Assembly: GCA_009739215.1 (NCBI GenBank)
Contig: VSJF01000003.1
Coordinates: forward strand, 434,001 to 498,000
DNA length: 64,000 nt
Source: Floccularia luteovirens
Lineage: Eukaryota > Basidiomycota > Agaricomycetes > Agaricales > Squamanitaceae
Direction of reading: 5' to 3'
Part shown: piece by piece, positions 22,290 to 35,972 of the stretch
How positions within the stretch are numbered: position 1 is the first letter of the stretch
How the letters are laid out: each line of letters begins with the position of its first letter
Position numbers and translations under genes: made by a program
The notes under the pieces: model-generated
Database searches by the model: none
What the model was told of the DNA's origin: nothing
Seen by the model: only the letters and a program-made list of their open reading frames with translations

Positions 22290-25040
22290 TGAAAAAGACT
22301 AGCAGCAATGTATGCGGATAAACACAAATCATACATACACTCTCCACTCTGCTCTACAAGGGCCGCAAGGATAGACTCACTCAAACAAATGCCGACCAGA
22401 GGAAAGAACATATGACAAATCAAAATACGTCAGGATGCATACGTACTCTCACGGCATAATTAAACGTCCGGGGGACGGGTTATCCGTTTCGATTTCATCC
22501 AATCGAAAGGCTTCACGAGTAACATCATCAGGAATAAGAGCATCTGAGAGACAGAAAAACGGAGGTTTGCCGGGCTAAGGGGACGTCACAAGACACAAGA
22601 CATAAGATAAGAGGCTTGCATTGTTCTAAAGATGTACAAAATATCACTGCTTTCGTAATGCCCAGAAGGGCGGTGAGAGATATTGCGAGACCGGGCAGTT
22701 TGGAGATAAGATGGAGTACCTGACGTTTCGAAGATGGGTTCTAATAGACGCCCGAGCGAGATACGTCCTGACGCGTTTCGCAAAGAGTAAGGTCTCCTCA
22801 GAATCTCTAAAAAGCACCCAAAAGAAAGAAGAGACACTAGGGAGGGTCGCAACTCACATAGGACTGATTGTAGTGCCACAATGAGACTAACCTCAACTGA
22901 CGCCCGTACGTCAGTCGGACGAAATGGATAGCGCTTATCCCGGGCTGAACAAAGATAGCCATCAAATAAATCAATCATACTCTTCTTAGAAGTCATATGG
23001 TGGCATCGCCCTAGAGAGCAGGATCAATAAATACTTCCTTTCACAAATCACTGTCAGTCCCAGGATATCCTTCCCGCAGGTTTCATAGCGCAGCTCGTTA
23101 GGAGGGCGCTTTCTCGTTGAAGCAACAAGTGTTAGGCTTAGCTTCAAGACTTGGTCATTCGTGCACCTCGAGTGCATTTGTTTTTTTTTCGAAAGCAAAA
23201 CCCCTTCTGGAACAGCGACGGTACATCGCAAACCTGCGAGACCACCCCTCGAGGTCTACCAATCGTTTCAAACATTCAGGCCATGCAATCGGTCCTAGTT
23301 TTTTCGTCCGTTCTCCTGGCAATTGCTTGGTGGACCAGTTCCACTTATGCGGCTCCGATCCCAGCGGCTCTCCCGACGCCCACCACAGCTACATTTCTTT
23401 CAGATTTGCCAATTTCACGTTCTCTAAGTGGCACAATCAGCTCTCTGAGCAATACATCATGTAACGATATTCGAGAATGTCGTACCATTTGGAACATCAT
23501 CTGGAGTTGTTTGGCGACCATCATAGCCTGTACCTGGGTCGCAATTCACCCAAATGTTCCTGCCGAAGAAGATTCATGGTGGACTGTCAATATACGCCGA
23601 TTGAAGATCATGGTATATGCGATAATCGCACCTGAGATGATAATGGTCTGGGCATTACGCCAAGCAATTGGCGCATACACAATTTGCCGAAAACATAAAG
23701 GTAAGTGTGAGAAAAGTTCATGTGAAGAGATATTTCGTGTTGACTAGCATCTTACAGAGAAATATGGTTGGACAAAGATGCACGGATTTTTCGTCCAAAT
23801 GGGGGGGTTCTTGTTGTACGAGGGAGATTCCCCGTCCCATGCTCTCTCTCTCAAAGAGCTGGAGGATTTAGCTGCCAATGGTGTAATAGATTTTCCTCGG
23901 ATAACGAAAAAGGAGATCGAAGACCGCAGTAAACGTGATTTATTGTCCAAAGGACTTGCAGTAGGCCAGACTACTTGGTTTGCATTACAGTGTCTGTCCC
24001 GCGCTATACAAGGTCTGGCGATTACCGAGCTCGAACTTGTTACATTAGGTTTTGCGGTCCTTAACGCAGTTACATATGGATTATGGTGGCACAAGCCTAT
24101 TGATGTTCAGTCCGCCTATCCTGTATATGCGAAAAAAAGTCAGAGGTCCAGTCGAGCGTACACGGAATCTGAGCGCCCACGGTCGGATGACCGGTCCATC
24201 GCTTCTGCTACAACAGAAGTAGAACAATCCGTTGAGGTGGACAATGCAAACTACGAGAAATCCGAACGCGAACCAGATCAGGAACGGCAGCGCAGAAGGG
24301 AGCGCGGTAGAGAAGCAAGCCGTAGAGACTCGAGAGGATGGAAGCAGTCGCAGTTCATTCGGCGGCTCAAAGGCAAATTTCGCCGCATACAGGAAGATAT
24401 TAAGATGGCATGGCATCGTTTGGTTCCTTTGGGATACATTCATCGGCACACCCAATAGATGCAATGATACTGCCTTTCATCCGATATGTTCTCCTGCGAT
24501 GCAAGAGTCGATCCTCGAAACCAAAGTGCCCACATTCAACGCCGCTCGACCCGCCTCCTTAGGCCAACATGCCTCGTTATACATTGTCTCCGCCGTGCTC
24601 GCTATCATTTTCGGTGGAATCCATTGCATAGCATGGAACTTCGAGTTCCCTTCAGACCATCAAAGAATGATCTGGCGAATTAGTGCACTTGCTGCACTCT
24701 GCCTCCCCGTCTACCTGGGCGTAACCCTCGGAGTACGTACATTCATCCGCACCAAGACAACTATAGGCAAGAAAAAGGAGATGTCACCTTTGGAATACGG
24801 TTTCAGAAATTTTTGTGTCATGTTATTCTTCATTGCTCCCGTTTTTGCATATTTCGCTGCACGTCTCGCATTGTTGGTGCAAGCGTGCATGTTGCTGGCC
24901 GATCTACCAGAAGGAGCATTTAAAGCAGTCCAATGGTCCATGTATATTCCACACTTTGGATAGTGTGGAGTGGTAGATGGCACGCGTTTATCACGTTCGT
25001 TCGACTTTCACAAATTTGTCATGTTTAAAATATTGTGATA
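22290..25040. repeat. Tandem duplication, copy B (contains the longer gene)
   Basis: This is the second, fuller copy of the duplicated locus. Its upstream 900 bp aligns with 20640-21570 with many substitutions and small indels, so the duplication is not recent. Confidence 0.7.
23283..24963 (+). CDS. Multi-pass membrane protein of an expanded mushroom family
   Basis: The predicted start MQSVLVFSSVLLAIAWWTSS resembles a signal peptide. After a luminal stretch comes the family signature IWSCLATIIACTWVAIHPNVP. Then follow RRLKIMVYAIIAPEMIMVWALRQ, an intron at about 23,701-23,757 (GTAAGT to ACAG), and WTKMHGFFVQMGGF. A soluble segment (FPRITKKEIEDRSKRDLLSK) precedes further hydrophobic helices (WFALQCLSRAIQGLAI, LVTLGFAVLNAVTYGLWW), a charged loop, and C-terminal helices ending PEGAFKAVQWSMYIPHFG. 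I know this signature from many agaricomycete proteins of unknown function. Between about 24,340 and 24,400 the frame changes. Either an intron with a weak donor (GTCGCA) ending ATACAG or a frameshift mutation is needed, so the gene may be damaged. Confidence 0.65.
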
Positions 25041-26279
25041 CGGATGTATCTGTATCAAAAACTGTATGTTGATATACGGAATGAATCAAAATGAATAGGC
25101 CTTACAATGACGAATACAATCCCTCTGTGGTTGAGACTGTTATATGCTCTCGGCGGTCGGGTGTGGGGCCGACAAGACGCGTATAGATTCACATATATGT
25201 ACCGTTTCTGGTTGAAAATATGATCTAGTAAAGTTGCAAAAAACACAAGCTGAACACGGTTGGAAATGGGATGGCACAGTCCTGGCGATGCATTGGTTGG
25301 AGTTATGATGAAATTCAACCAAGATCACGAAAACATGTGACTTGTTTGATAAAAAATGCGATGGATTAATAATTCCGTTGCTGTATTACATTAAGGCGCT
25401 AAAACAGAAAAGTATTCCAAGCTTAATCTATGTAAATATAAACCAAAAAAAGAACTCCACAGAGGAAGAAATAAGAGAGTAATTCAAAAGACTAAACGAG
25501 GTTACTGTGTGTATGTATAGAGGACCGTAGAATCATTTGATTGTTTGATGGGGTATTCAATTCAGATTTGTGGTATTTGAAGAATGGAAAAACCAGTCAC
25601 AGAGGAATAGAGATAGAATTGAGCGTTGAGAGTGATGGCCTTCGGATTGGATGAGGTTTGGATGATTGTTTTGAGAACATCAAGTCGTTTCAGTTGAAAA
25701 AATGGATTCGAATACGACGCAAGAAGGGGTGAGGGATCCATGAAGAAGTCATCGGAACGTGAAATTCTAAAAAGTCGTCATTTTTGTTGGGATCTTGACC
25801 AAGAACCGTAGGTCGAATGATAAGAATGGTAATGTGCTAATGAAATTATATATATATGTAGAATGTGAAATTGTCAATGGTGAAATTAAGTTTTAAGGAA
25901 GACTAAATGAAAAAGAGAAGACAGAGGTCGCCACCAAATCTTCGTCATGTTGGTCCTCAGATGCATAGTTCTAATAGGCTAAGAGTTCATGCACATGTTG
26001 CACCAAAAAGGTGGAAGAGGTAGTGACGACAACGAAGGGATAAAATGTTTGCTGATGACGTTGAAGGCAATCCAAGACCCGAGACCGAAGATAGGACACA
26101 ATGCGAAGAGTTTTTGATAGGAAAAAGGAAGCAAAAGAATGGACAATGGGAAAAGAAAGAATAGTAAAAGGAAGGTAGAAACATGAAAAATCCAATAAAA
26201 GGTAGAACCATGAATGCTCATCTCAGAGTCATGAGTTGTAAGACATGAAACATTATCACCTAGTCAATCAGAGACCCAA
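25041..26279. other. Convergent intergenic region, no gene seen
   Basis: AT-rich and purine-rich on the plus strand, with an (AT)n run near 25,850. Several overlapping minus-strand frames at 25,971-26,221 are low-complexity Phe/Ser/Leu text and are not supported as genes. Confidence 0.35.
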
Positions 26280-28195
26280 TTAATCCCTCCGCCTATGCGC
26301 TTCGTTCTGCTCCAACTCAGATGGGGTTGGTGAAGGTGCCCGACTGGGGAACGGGGATCCATACGGAGCAGTAAGATACCGTGGGGTATCTAATGTTTCA
26401 CCAAGCATAGTGGCAGAAGAGGGTGTTAGACCCTGAATTGTGTGTGAGGGAAGCAGAAACCCTGACGGGCCATTTGATGAGATAGATGATGACGGTGAGA
26501 TGGATGGACTATGAGGGTAAGAATGAGTCCCAGGGGTATTATGAACCGGAGAAATGTTTGCGGGATGCAAATAACTACCCACTGGTGGGGGTAGGAGTGT
26601 AGTCGGCGAAACAGACGGGGACAGTGAATGAGGGTGCATATGCACAGCCGAAACGTGTGAAGGCGGAAGACCATCATAACTCGGACGCGGGGATCCGTAA
26701 GGGGTGGCTCTTGGGGACTCGTATGGCGTGGCGTATGGAGTTGATTGCTGCGAATCGTAAGGTGTCGGGTACATTGATGCAGGTGAAGGTACGCGTTTTT
26801 TCTTCCCAAATTCCCCTAGTATTGGAGCGTCAGGTGCAATACCATTCTCTTTTTTGGCTGCACTGGCCACTTCGGCTTGTGATTGAGGCTGGTTGTACAT
26901 CCATGTAGCACTAAGAACAGTTGACGCGCCGATTATGAAAGATGGGGTAATTTTGAAGTCAAACAGTGCAACAGATGCCAAAAACGACAGCACGATTGAG
27001 AGACTTGTCGCGAAGCCTTTGAGGATATTATCCGAGTACTTGATGACAACAGCGGTAACGAGCCCCCCGAAAACTTGGATAGCCACAGTTGCCCAAGCCC
27101 AGCCACCAAAGTTGCGGAAAAGATCGCGCAGCATACCACGTGAATCCGGTGGTGAAGCGGAGCAAAGGATGGGAAGCAAAGCGGGAGCTAAAGAGAAAAG
27201 TGAAAGTTGGACATTACGTACCCACAGGTCTGCGCGTGAACCTTTGAGAACCATCTCGAAATAGACCCCAGCAAGTCCTGAGGTAAAACAAGCAGCCGTG
27301 ACCGCACCAAATCCACGCAGCGGACGCATGACATGTACGTGATACTCATGTGCGCTGCCTACTTGTGCCGGAGCACTGCTACGCGAAACTCCGGACGTTT
27401 GGATTTGAACAATACCAACACCAATGGCGAGGAAGAACAAAGAAAGCCATTTTGTGGAAGACAGGCGACGATGTAGAAGTGCAACGGAGAAAGCGGCGGT
27501 AGTGAGAATTTTCATCTGATATGTGACCTGGAAAGATGCAACGGGAAGGTTACTTATCGCAACGAACTGCAATGAATTCTGAATCACGTAAAGCATTGCA
27601 GGAATCGAGAGTTTCCAGCAGTCAGGACTAAAAACTTCGCGTGTGACAGAGACTAGACGGTGCGACCATGGATGTGAAAGGAAAGGTTTGCGATGGCGTA
27701 TGTAGTCTGGCTCAGGAGGGGCTCGTGAGAGAGCTATGATGAACGAAATGGCACCCTTGAGAAGCTCATTGAGAAGAACAGCAGAGGCGGGAGAATACGA
27801 GAGAGATGGCGGGGTTGAGACGCGAGAATAGTGCATCACGATAGACAGGGCAGCATTTTGCACTGCTAGGGTGACGAGACTGTAGAGTTTACGGGTAAGT
27901 AAAAACACGAGTAATGGGCGAGGTGTACATACGATACGTATTTGAGAGGTAAACCACAAATGGTGGGTGAGGCTTGAACGTCTGCAGACTGTTGGGCGGC
28001 GGTTGGTGAAGAAGCTGATTGCGTGACAAGCTTCTCTGAGCAGTGGACGGTAGAAGAGGGGAGAAGCGGAGAGCTACGTGGACTAGAGTTGGCAGAGGAC
28101 GAGGTGCGTATAGTTGGGAGAGGTCGGTGGTGCATGTCTGAGAGAGAAGGAGAAGAAGCAGAGAGACTTAGCGCAGACAAACGAGGATGGCGCAT
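26280..28195 (-). CDS. Nucleotide-sugar (UDP-galactose-type) transporter, Golgi
   Basis: It belongs to the SLC35A-like nucleotide-sugar transporters, which exchange a UDP-sugar for UMP across Golgi or ER membranes. The N-terminus from MRHPRLSALSLSASSPSLSD is Ser-rich. An intron near 27,892-27,945 joins PLKYVS to LVTLAVQNAALSIVMHYSR. Family features in order are the PASAVLLNELLKGAISF helix, KLSIPAMLYVIQNSLQFVA, NLPVASFQVTYQMKILTTA, GVGIVQIQ, AACFTSGLAGVYFEMVLKGS, WVRNVQLSLFSL, VAIQVFGGLVTAVVIKYSDN and ILKGFATSLSIVLSF. These are the classic UDP-Gal/CMP-Sia/UDP-GlcNAc transporter signatures. About 200 residues of Pro/Ser/His/Tyr-rich tail follow the last helix, longer than in yeast or animal members. 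The exact sugar cannot be read from sequence. Confidence 0.88.
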
Positions 28196-29092
28196 ATGGG
28201 GAATACGGAGAGCTACAATGGATATGTTGATAGATAAAGAGAGACTAGAAGAGAAAACTTACGAATATAATAAGACGATAATTTAGGAACCGTCGTGTTG
28301 AGCGACGGCAAGTAGGTAAACGACAACGAAGGAGACAAAGAGTTGATCGTTGAGCAACTTAAATCTAAAAAAATGACAAAACCATTTGCGTCTCGTCAGG
28401 TTCGCTCACATTCCCACGGTTATGCATTCGGACACCCGTTGTTAAGCATACTCGAGTATATACAAGACTATCAGATCTAACTATCTAGCTACCACATTGC
28501 CCTGTCAAGCATAGATCAATCAGTCATCTTCATTTTCATATTCAAAAGGCAACCCCTCTCGTCTGCAGACCTCAGCCTCGCCTTTATCTCTCCATCCACA
28601 CCCACCAGCAATTGCGCCCATCTCAAACAGAGAACGGGATCCCAGAAGGATGGGGTGTGTTTCTTTACCAGGTTTTTCGTCTTTGGTCTGCATACTTCAA
28701 GGCTCCCGGAAAAAAATCAACTCACATTGTAATCAGATAAACTTGAATAGTATAGTAAATAACAATGTAGAATAGCTCCAGGTGATCCTGCGTCCTCACC
28801 CCTCAACCAGAGGGAGGAGCAATCAGCAAAGATTGTTTTTGAACATTCCTTCGAACGAGTTCCTCTTCGACGCTTGTCTGGGCCATCCATCCCTTCAGAC
28901 AATACCAAAAAGCAAAATAGCTCAGGGGTAATGGTGCACGACGGCGGAGACAGACAGCAATTTGAACGTCGTTGTTTTGAATTTAAAAAAATTGTTGTGT
29001 TTACCATTTATATGCATCGGAGTTGATAGTTCAAACTCCGCACAACTTACCAAACATCCCAAAAAAAATTATCGCAAAACACTGAGCACACG
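28196..29092. other. Divergent intergenic region (transporter / MRP51)
   Basis: Nearly 900 bp holding both promoters. A 96-codon minus-strand frame at 28717-29007 has no recognisable features and is not called. Confidence 0.35.
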
Positions 29093-30622
29093 ATGGCCGG
29101 TGCTACAGTGCCAGCATCTCCTTTTGCAGCGCTGCTTCGGAAATCTCGTTTTGCCTCGTTTGACCCAGCAATCAGGCAGACTTATACAACTCCACCCGCA
29201 GGTGCGCATCGCGGCGCTTGGGGACTTAAACGTCCACTCGCACTACGGAAGCGGAACGCGTTTATCACCCTCGACGCATTTGAAGACCATGCTCATTATG
29301 TACCATGGGAGTCCGCGGAAGATCAAGTGCGCTTCGTACGCCGCGTTGAAGAGATGAACCGTACCCCTTGGTTAGAGTCTCGGTCTGCGTGGACGCAAGG
29401 CCTTGGTGAAGCGCGTACGGTGTGGCAAATAGACTCCGAATTTGCACCCGCAAATGAAGAGGGCAATATACCTAAGGATACAAGTAACGGACAGCTCCCA
29501 GGTAGTGACATACCACCCATTCGTGTGGATTTAGCAGGTCTTGGAGAGAACGGTCCTGGTACATACGGTTCGAGGAGGGGGACGGGTGCTGTCATGCCGA
29601 ATCTTGAGTCTATGCGTCCTAGAGAATTTGCAAGATACCTCCGTCGCCTGCGCACAATGAGACCCGCATTCAAGGAGTATCTTGCACAGAAGGAGTTGCA
29701 AAAAAAAAATTCTACAGATAACCTAACAGAAACTGAAAAGGATGGCAAGGCATTGTACTCACTTGCCCAAAACACAGCTACCACATGGCACCGTAACTTT
29801 ATAGCCCAGCAGACACGAAAAGAATTCTCTAATTCGGCGGAATCCCAACCCTCACGACATGTCCGTATTGCTCCCCATCCTCACCCCAACGGTGGCCTAC
29901 TCTACTCTCACCCTTCCCAACTTGACAGCTTTTTCCATTCGCGCCCGCAACCTGGAATTATCCTTCACCAAAGCTCTTCCTCACCTGGTTCATTCAGCTA
30001 CCGCTCACATAAGAACAACAGGGATAGCTTTATCGCCTCCTTTGGTGGGCTCACCGCAAACTTGGATCGTTCACATGTGGGAGGTGCACAACCAGCCTTT
30101 GACTTTTCTTCACAAAAAGGTATACACCCTAATGCCGAACGCGGATTCGTCAAGATGCGCTTAATTCCGCAAACGAGAAATGCGTTCACACTAGAAGAAA
30201 CCCCAAAGGTTGTCGGACGCGCTCCGCCTATTAGAAATGGGTCTGGCACCGTTGTAGGCACTGGTCCCGGTGGACGGAAAGAATTGGACGGCACCCGGGT
30301 TTCCTTGTCAGTGAGAGTGGAGACATCAGAGACCAAACGAGGGATGGAGAATCCTTATTACCCTGGATCAAGGGCGTATGTGGCTGCACAGGCTTCATTA
30401 AGGAGGGGTATGATGCCATTAGCAAAAGTGCCAATCAGGAAGACGATTACTGGCGGTGGTGGAGGGAAACGGAGTCCACTTGATGAGATGGGTATCATTG
30501 CACAGAATAGAGTGAATCAGCAGAACATCTTGGCGACCTTGCAAAATCTGGGCAGGAGAAGTGCTCAGAATGACCAGAGTGGTCGTAAAGAGAAAAAAGA
30601 AGATAGGGATAAAAAGCCGTGA
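29093..30622 (+). CDS. MRP51: Mitochondrial small-subunit ribosomal protein Mrp51 (bS1m-like)
   Basis: An intronless frame of 509 residues. The N-terminal family region is clear: FAALLRKSRFASFDPAIRQT, then WGLKRPLALRKRNAFITLDA and EDQVRFVRRVEEMNRTPWLE. This is the opening of fungal Mrp51 proteins, mitoribosomal subunits that in yeast are linked to translation of mtDNA-encoded mRNAs with particular leaders. The start MAGATVPASPFAALL is short and basic further on, consistent with mitochondrial targeting. The middle carries REFARYLRRLRTMRPAFKEY, and the C-terminal half returns to conserved-looking text (MRLIPQTRNAFTLEETPKVV, NPYYPGSRAYVAAQASLRRG) before a Lys-rich end. It is longer than yeast Mrp51, typical of basidiomycetes. 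Confidence 0.85.
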   Translation: MAGATVPASPFAALLRKSRFASFDPAIRQTYTTPPAGAHRGAWGLKRPLALRKRNAFITLDAFEDHAHYVPWESAEDQVRFVRRVEEMNRTPWLESRSAWTQGLGEARTVWQIDSEFAPANEEGNIPKDTSNGQLPGSDIPPIRVDLAGLGENGPGTYGSRRGTGAVMPNLESMRPREFARYLRRLRTMRPAFKEYLAQKELQKKNSTDNLTETEKDGKALYSLAQNTATTWHRNFIAQQTRKEFSNSAESQPSRHVRIAPHPHPNGGLLYSHPSQLDSFFHSRPQPGIILHQSSSSPGSFSYRSHKNNRDSFIASFGGLTANLDRSHVGGAQPAFDFSSQKGIHPNAERGFVKMRLIPQTRNAFTLEETPKVVGRAPPIRNGSGTVVGTGPGGRKELDGTRVSLSVRVETSETKRGMENPYYPGSRAYVAAQASLRRGMMPLAKVPIRKTITGGGGGKRSPLDEMGIIAQNRVNQQNILATLQNLGRRSAQNDQSGRKEKKEDRDKKP

Positions 30623-30801
30623 TTTATTGGTTGCCGTCCTTCTGCTTTATAATTTTTTGGGAGAGTTGTATTGCGGACTAGAGTACCCATACAGTAGCCT
30701 CCTTATGCATCATAATTCACGACAAGATCTTTTAAGCAATGCGTGATTTACTTATTTTCCGTAAACGGTGGAAGTGATACGCAACCATGCAAATTAATAT
30801 T

Positions 30802-31242
30802 CTATGTTGTAGGAGGCGGTTGTACCAGCGCCCTCAATGCTTTCATTACATCCCCACCATTTTCAGTAAGCACTCGTTCAGCTTGTACACGAGAGATTTC
30901 GAATTCGGACACCTTGCACAAAACATAACTAAGATCCGACAGGACGGCAAAGGAAAAATTACACACAATTAGATCCACGTCCTCTCTTTTCAGTGATGGG
31001 TCCGGACGATGCACTTTCGATGGCTGATGTGCTGGACGATCAAGCACCCCTGTTGCGCGGAGTGCGTCTTCGAGCTTGCCCTTAGCATAAGAGAAGCCGT
31101 CGGAGAACTACACATAATTTTTTTAGGAGTCAAGTTGGGAGGTAAGTCGTTTTTAAGTTATATTTTCATATTTATGAGAATCGGAAGGTGCACACACGTT
31201 TACAATGACCTCTGGTTCTGGTCTGCCGTTGGTACGAGACAT
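30802..31242 (-). CDS. HYPK: HYPK-like UBA-domain protein (NatA-associated)
   Basis: Predicted exons 31242-31204, 31107-30967 and 30912-30802 keep frame and give 96 residues: MSRTNGRPEPEVI, FSDGFSYAKGKLEDALRATG and so on, then the C-terminal UBA-like domain KREDVDLIVSEFEISRVQAE followed by RVLTENGGDVMKALRALVQ. That domain is the one shared by HYPK and the alpha subunit of the nascent-polypeptide-associated complex. HYPK binds and inhibits the ribosome-bound N-terminal acetyltransferase NatA and acts as a small chaperone-like factor. The length is slightly below human HYPK. It is divergent from ELP3. Confidence 0.88.
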
Positions 31243-31537
31243 TTTAAGGGTGTCGATGCTCTACAGACAATAAGTTTAGATCCGCGTCTGCCAAGATGGT
31301 GAAGAATGATCATGTGACATTTTATTATCTGCGATAACTTTTTCATCATCGTCGTTACTTCTTGCGACCAGCACCACGATTACATTGTAGCTCCCTGGCT
31401 TGGGCGTCTTAGCCACGAGATTGATTACTATCTAGCGACTTACTCGAATTCAATACCAAATTTGCTGGTGGCGTCATATACATATAGCAGCCCAAAACAT
31501 ACTCAAAACATAATCCTTATATTTTACTTACACCGTG
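31243..31537. promoter_or_regulatory. Divergent promoter region (HYPK / ELP3)
   Basis: 295 bp between divergent start codons of two translation-related genes. No specific element was recognised. Confidence 0.35.
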
Positions 31538-33960
<2,423 letters not shown>

Positions 33961-34456
33961 CGTGAATGTTTTCTCTTTGATGCAAACGTTATTATTGGTA
34001 ATGATGTACAGCAGTTTTTGTATACTATTATAATTGACGTTGGAAGTACAGCGTGGAATTTGGTCCCAACCTTGGGCATGTTCTCGGAAGAGGCTTCTTG
34101 TCTTTGTGATGCCAGCCCAGTCAGCAGGAAGGTTGAGTATCACATGCAGAATCCACTGTGTCGGACCACATCGCCAAAAATTTTGGTTCACGGGTGTTTT
34201 TCTGCTCTTTTCCCGCTCCAAGGGAGAATTACTTTAACAGCCTTCTTGGTACGAAATTCCTATCAACGGTTCCAGGTTGATCAAATCGTTCCTGAATATT
34301 ACAAACAACATGTAATTAGTTTATCTGGATGTACAATGTGAACCTCATGATATTCCATACCCGGTGTAGTTGTGTGTTACGTCCTCTACCAGCCATCGAG
34401 CTTCAAGGACACATTCTACCGTCTAATTCCACTTACACACCCCTCGCGTAAACCAC
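33961..34456. other. Convergent spacer (ELP3 / MDM12), no gene seen
   Basis: About 500 bp between two 3' ends; open frames here are unsupported. Confidence 0.35.
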
Positions 34457-35740
34457 TTAGGTACTACCATCTTCCATAACTAGAGTATGAAAATTTGGAA
34501 ACACAAGTTCCTCTTCAACAGTTCTGCGTACCACATCTTGTACAAATCGTTCCACGCGAGCAACGTTTTTTAATACATGTTTATCGGCCTGCCCAATTTC
34601 ACTTTCGATATATATGGAGGGCAACAGGCGTTGTCCTGCTGGAAGTGGCTTTGCTGGGCGTCCTATGGGCATGCTTATGTGAGGTGGTGTGTCATAGTCA
34701 GCATCGTGGTCTTGAGAATTCGACCGAGAAGGATTAGCAAGTGAGGTGCCAGTATTATTAGTAGTATTATGTGGGGCAGCTGGTGCAGAGCTACTCCCGT
34801 TGCCAGATGCTAAACTAGAGGATGATGAAGAAGCAGATCCACGATTGAGTCGCTGACCTCCAGCGGCAGGCCCGTAAGGATCAAGGTCATCAAGAATACA
34901 AAGGTGCACACGACGCCGTGCTCCTTCATACGCAACGGCGAGTTCTCCAGTGAAAATTAACCCTGTCACAGACAGTTTTATGGGCAAGGACATGAACATG
35001 GGTGAAGGATAGTTAATCAAAAGGCATGTCGTCAGTGTAATACGCAAGTTTGAATGCCAGTTTATGTGCAAGTGCAGTTGGACATTGGGGAGCGCAGGGG
35101 GAGCCTCTTCCTGGTGCTGCTCTGTTTCCTCTATAGAATCATATTTTGCAGCAGGTGGGTCTGCAATAGATGAAGAAATGTGTGGATCTTTTTCGGCTAT
35201 CGAAGGACTCTTCAACGGGACATGACGGTACGGGGATGAAGGCGACGGACTACGATACATGGGAGAGTGCGGGTGCGGACCACTACCCCATACAGGTGGT
35301 CGAAAATGTGCAAAGCTCGGGGTGCCTGTGCCAGCACTCCATATATCTGCACCTGCCGCGCCAGGAGGCAATCCAGCTGCTGCCATACCCCTACCCCCAT
35401 AACGCACGTGTGGTGGAAGATACTGGTGCGCAAATCCTTCCGCACGACTCGCAGCACGACGGGACACCCACTCGAATCCTTCTTCGTCATTCACACCTTC
35501 CGTCACTTTCACCCCCTCTCCTGAATCCTCATCCTCATCGTCTTCAAGAAAGTCGCGGTATATATCGCGCATGTCAATGAGTTCTACATCTGGAGGCATG
35601 GACCCGAAATCGAGGGAAGTCACCTCAACCGGACCAATAAACGAAGGCCGCTCAACACTTGCAAGCTGACGGTTGAGGACATCGACGAGGAAGAAGGCGA
35701 GCTGAGCATCGAGCTTGCTCCATTCGAGGTCAATGGACAT
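34457..35740 (-). CDS. MDM12: Mdm12, cytosolic subunit of the ER-mitochondria encounter structure (ERMES)
   Basis: Mdm12 carries a lipid-binding SMP domain and bridges Mmm1 and Mdm10/Mdm34 at ER-mitochondria contacts. A single exon of 427 residues starts MSIDLEWSKLDAQLAFFLVD (ATG at 35740; the frame extends upstream but not with Mdm12 text). The N-terminus continues FIGPVEVTSLDFGSMPPDVE and LIDMRDIYRDFLEDDEDEDS, the standard Mdm12 opening interrupted by an acidic insert. The SMP domain resumes at NVQLHLHINWHSNLRITLTT and KLSVTGLIFTGELAVAYEGA, and ends with LPSIYIESEIGQADKHVLKN and FVQDVVRRTVEEELVFPNFH. Long disordered Pro/Ser and Asn/Ser/Ala inserts interrupt the domain, which is usual in basidiomycetes. 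Confidence 0.95.
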   Translation of the reverse strand: MSIDLEWSKLDAQLAFFLVDVLNRQLASVERPSFIGPVEVTSLDFGSMPPDVELIDMRDIYRDFLEDDEDEDSGEGVKVTEGVNDEEGFEWVSRRAASRAEGFAHQYLPPHVRYGGRGMAAAGLPPGAAGADIWSAGTGTPSFAHFRPPVWGSGPHPHSPMYRSPSPSSPYRHVPLKSPSIAEKDPHISSSIADPPAAKYDSIEETEQHQEEAPPALPNVQLHLHINWHSNLRITLTTCLLINYPSPMFMSLPIKLSVTGLIFTGELAVAYEGARRRVHLCILDDLDPYGPAAGGQRLNRGSASSSSSSLASGNGSSSAPAAPHNTTNNTGTSLANPSRSNSQDHDADYDTPPHISMPIGRPAKPLPAGQRLLPSIYIESEIGQADKHVLKNVARVERFVQDVVRRTVEEELVFPNFHTLVMEDGST

Positions 35741-35972
35741 GATACAAAGAGGCGTAATCACATGACTTGGCTTGGTTCGATTCATACAGGAACGTAGATA
35801 GCACATTCGGACCTGTCATCCTCGATCCTCAACTATATCTATCTATATTTTATTCCACACCTATTATTGTCTTATCCAGCTGCTCGCTCGCACGCATGTT
35901 CATTGTACACCGCATACCACGGCTTGGTTATTTGCCTATGCCCGCCGTGAGTACTAACTTTTTCTGGAAGCC

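Noticed and set aside
20851..22996. Minus-strand frames at 20851-21141 and 22586-22996 that share text such as GRISLGRL and TPSYL
   Set aside because: The similarity is explained by the tandem DNA duplication, and indels break the correspondence in a way not expected of selected coding sequence.
25971..26221. Three overlapping minus-strand frames rich in Phe, Leu and Ser
   Set aside because: They are mutual frame shadows of one purine-rich stretch and show no start or splice logic.
28717..29007. 96-codon minus-strand frame between the transporter and MRP51
   Set aside because: No domain, no splice support and an unremarkable composition.
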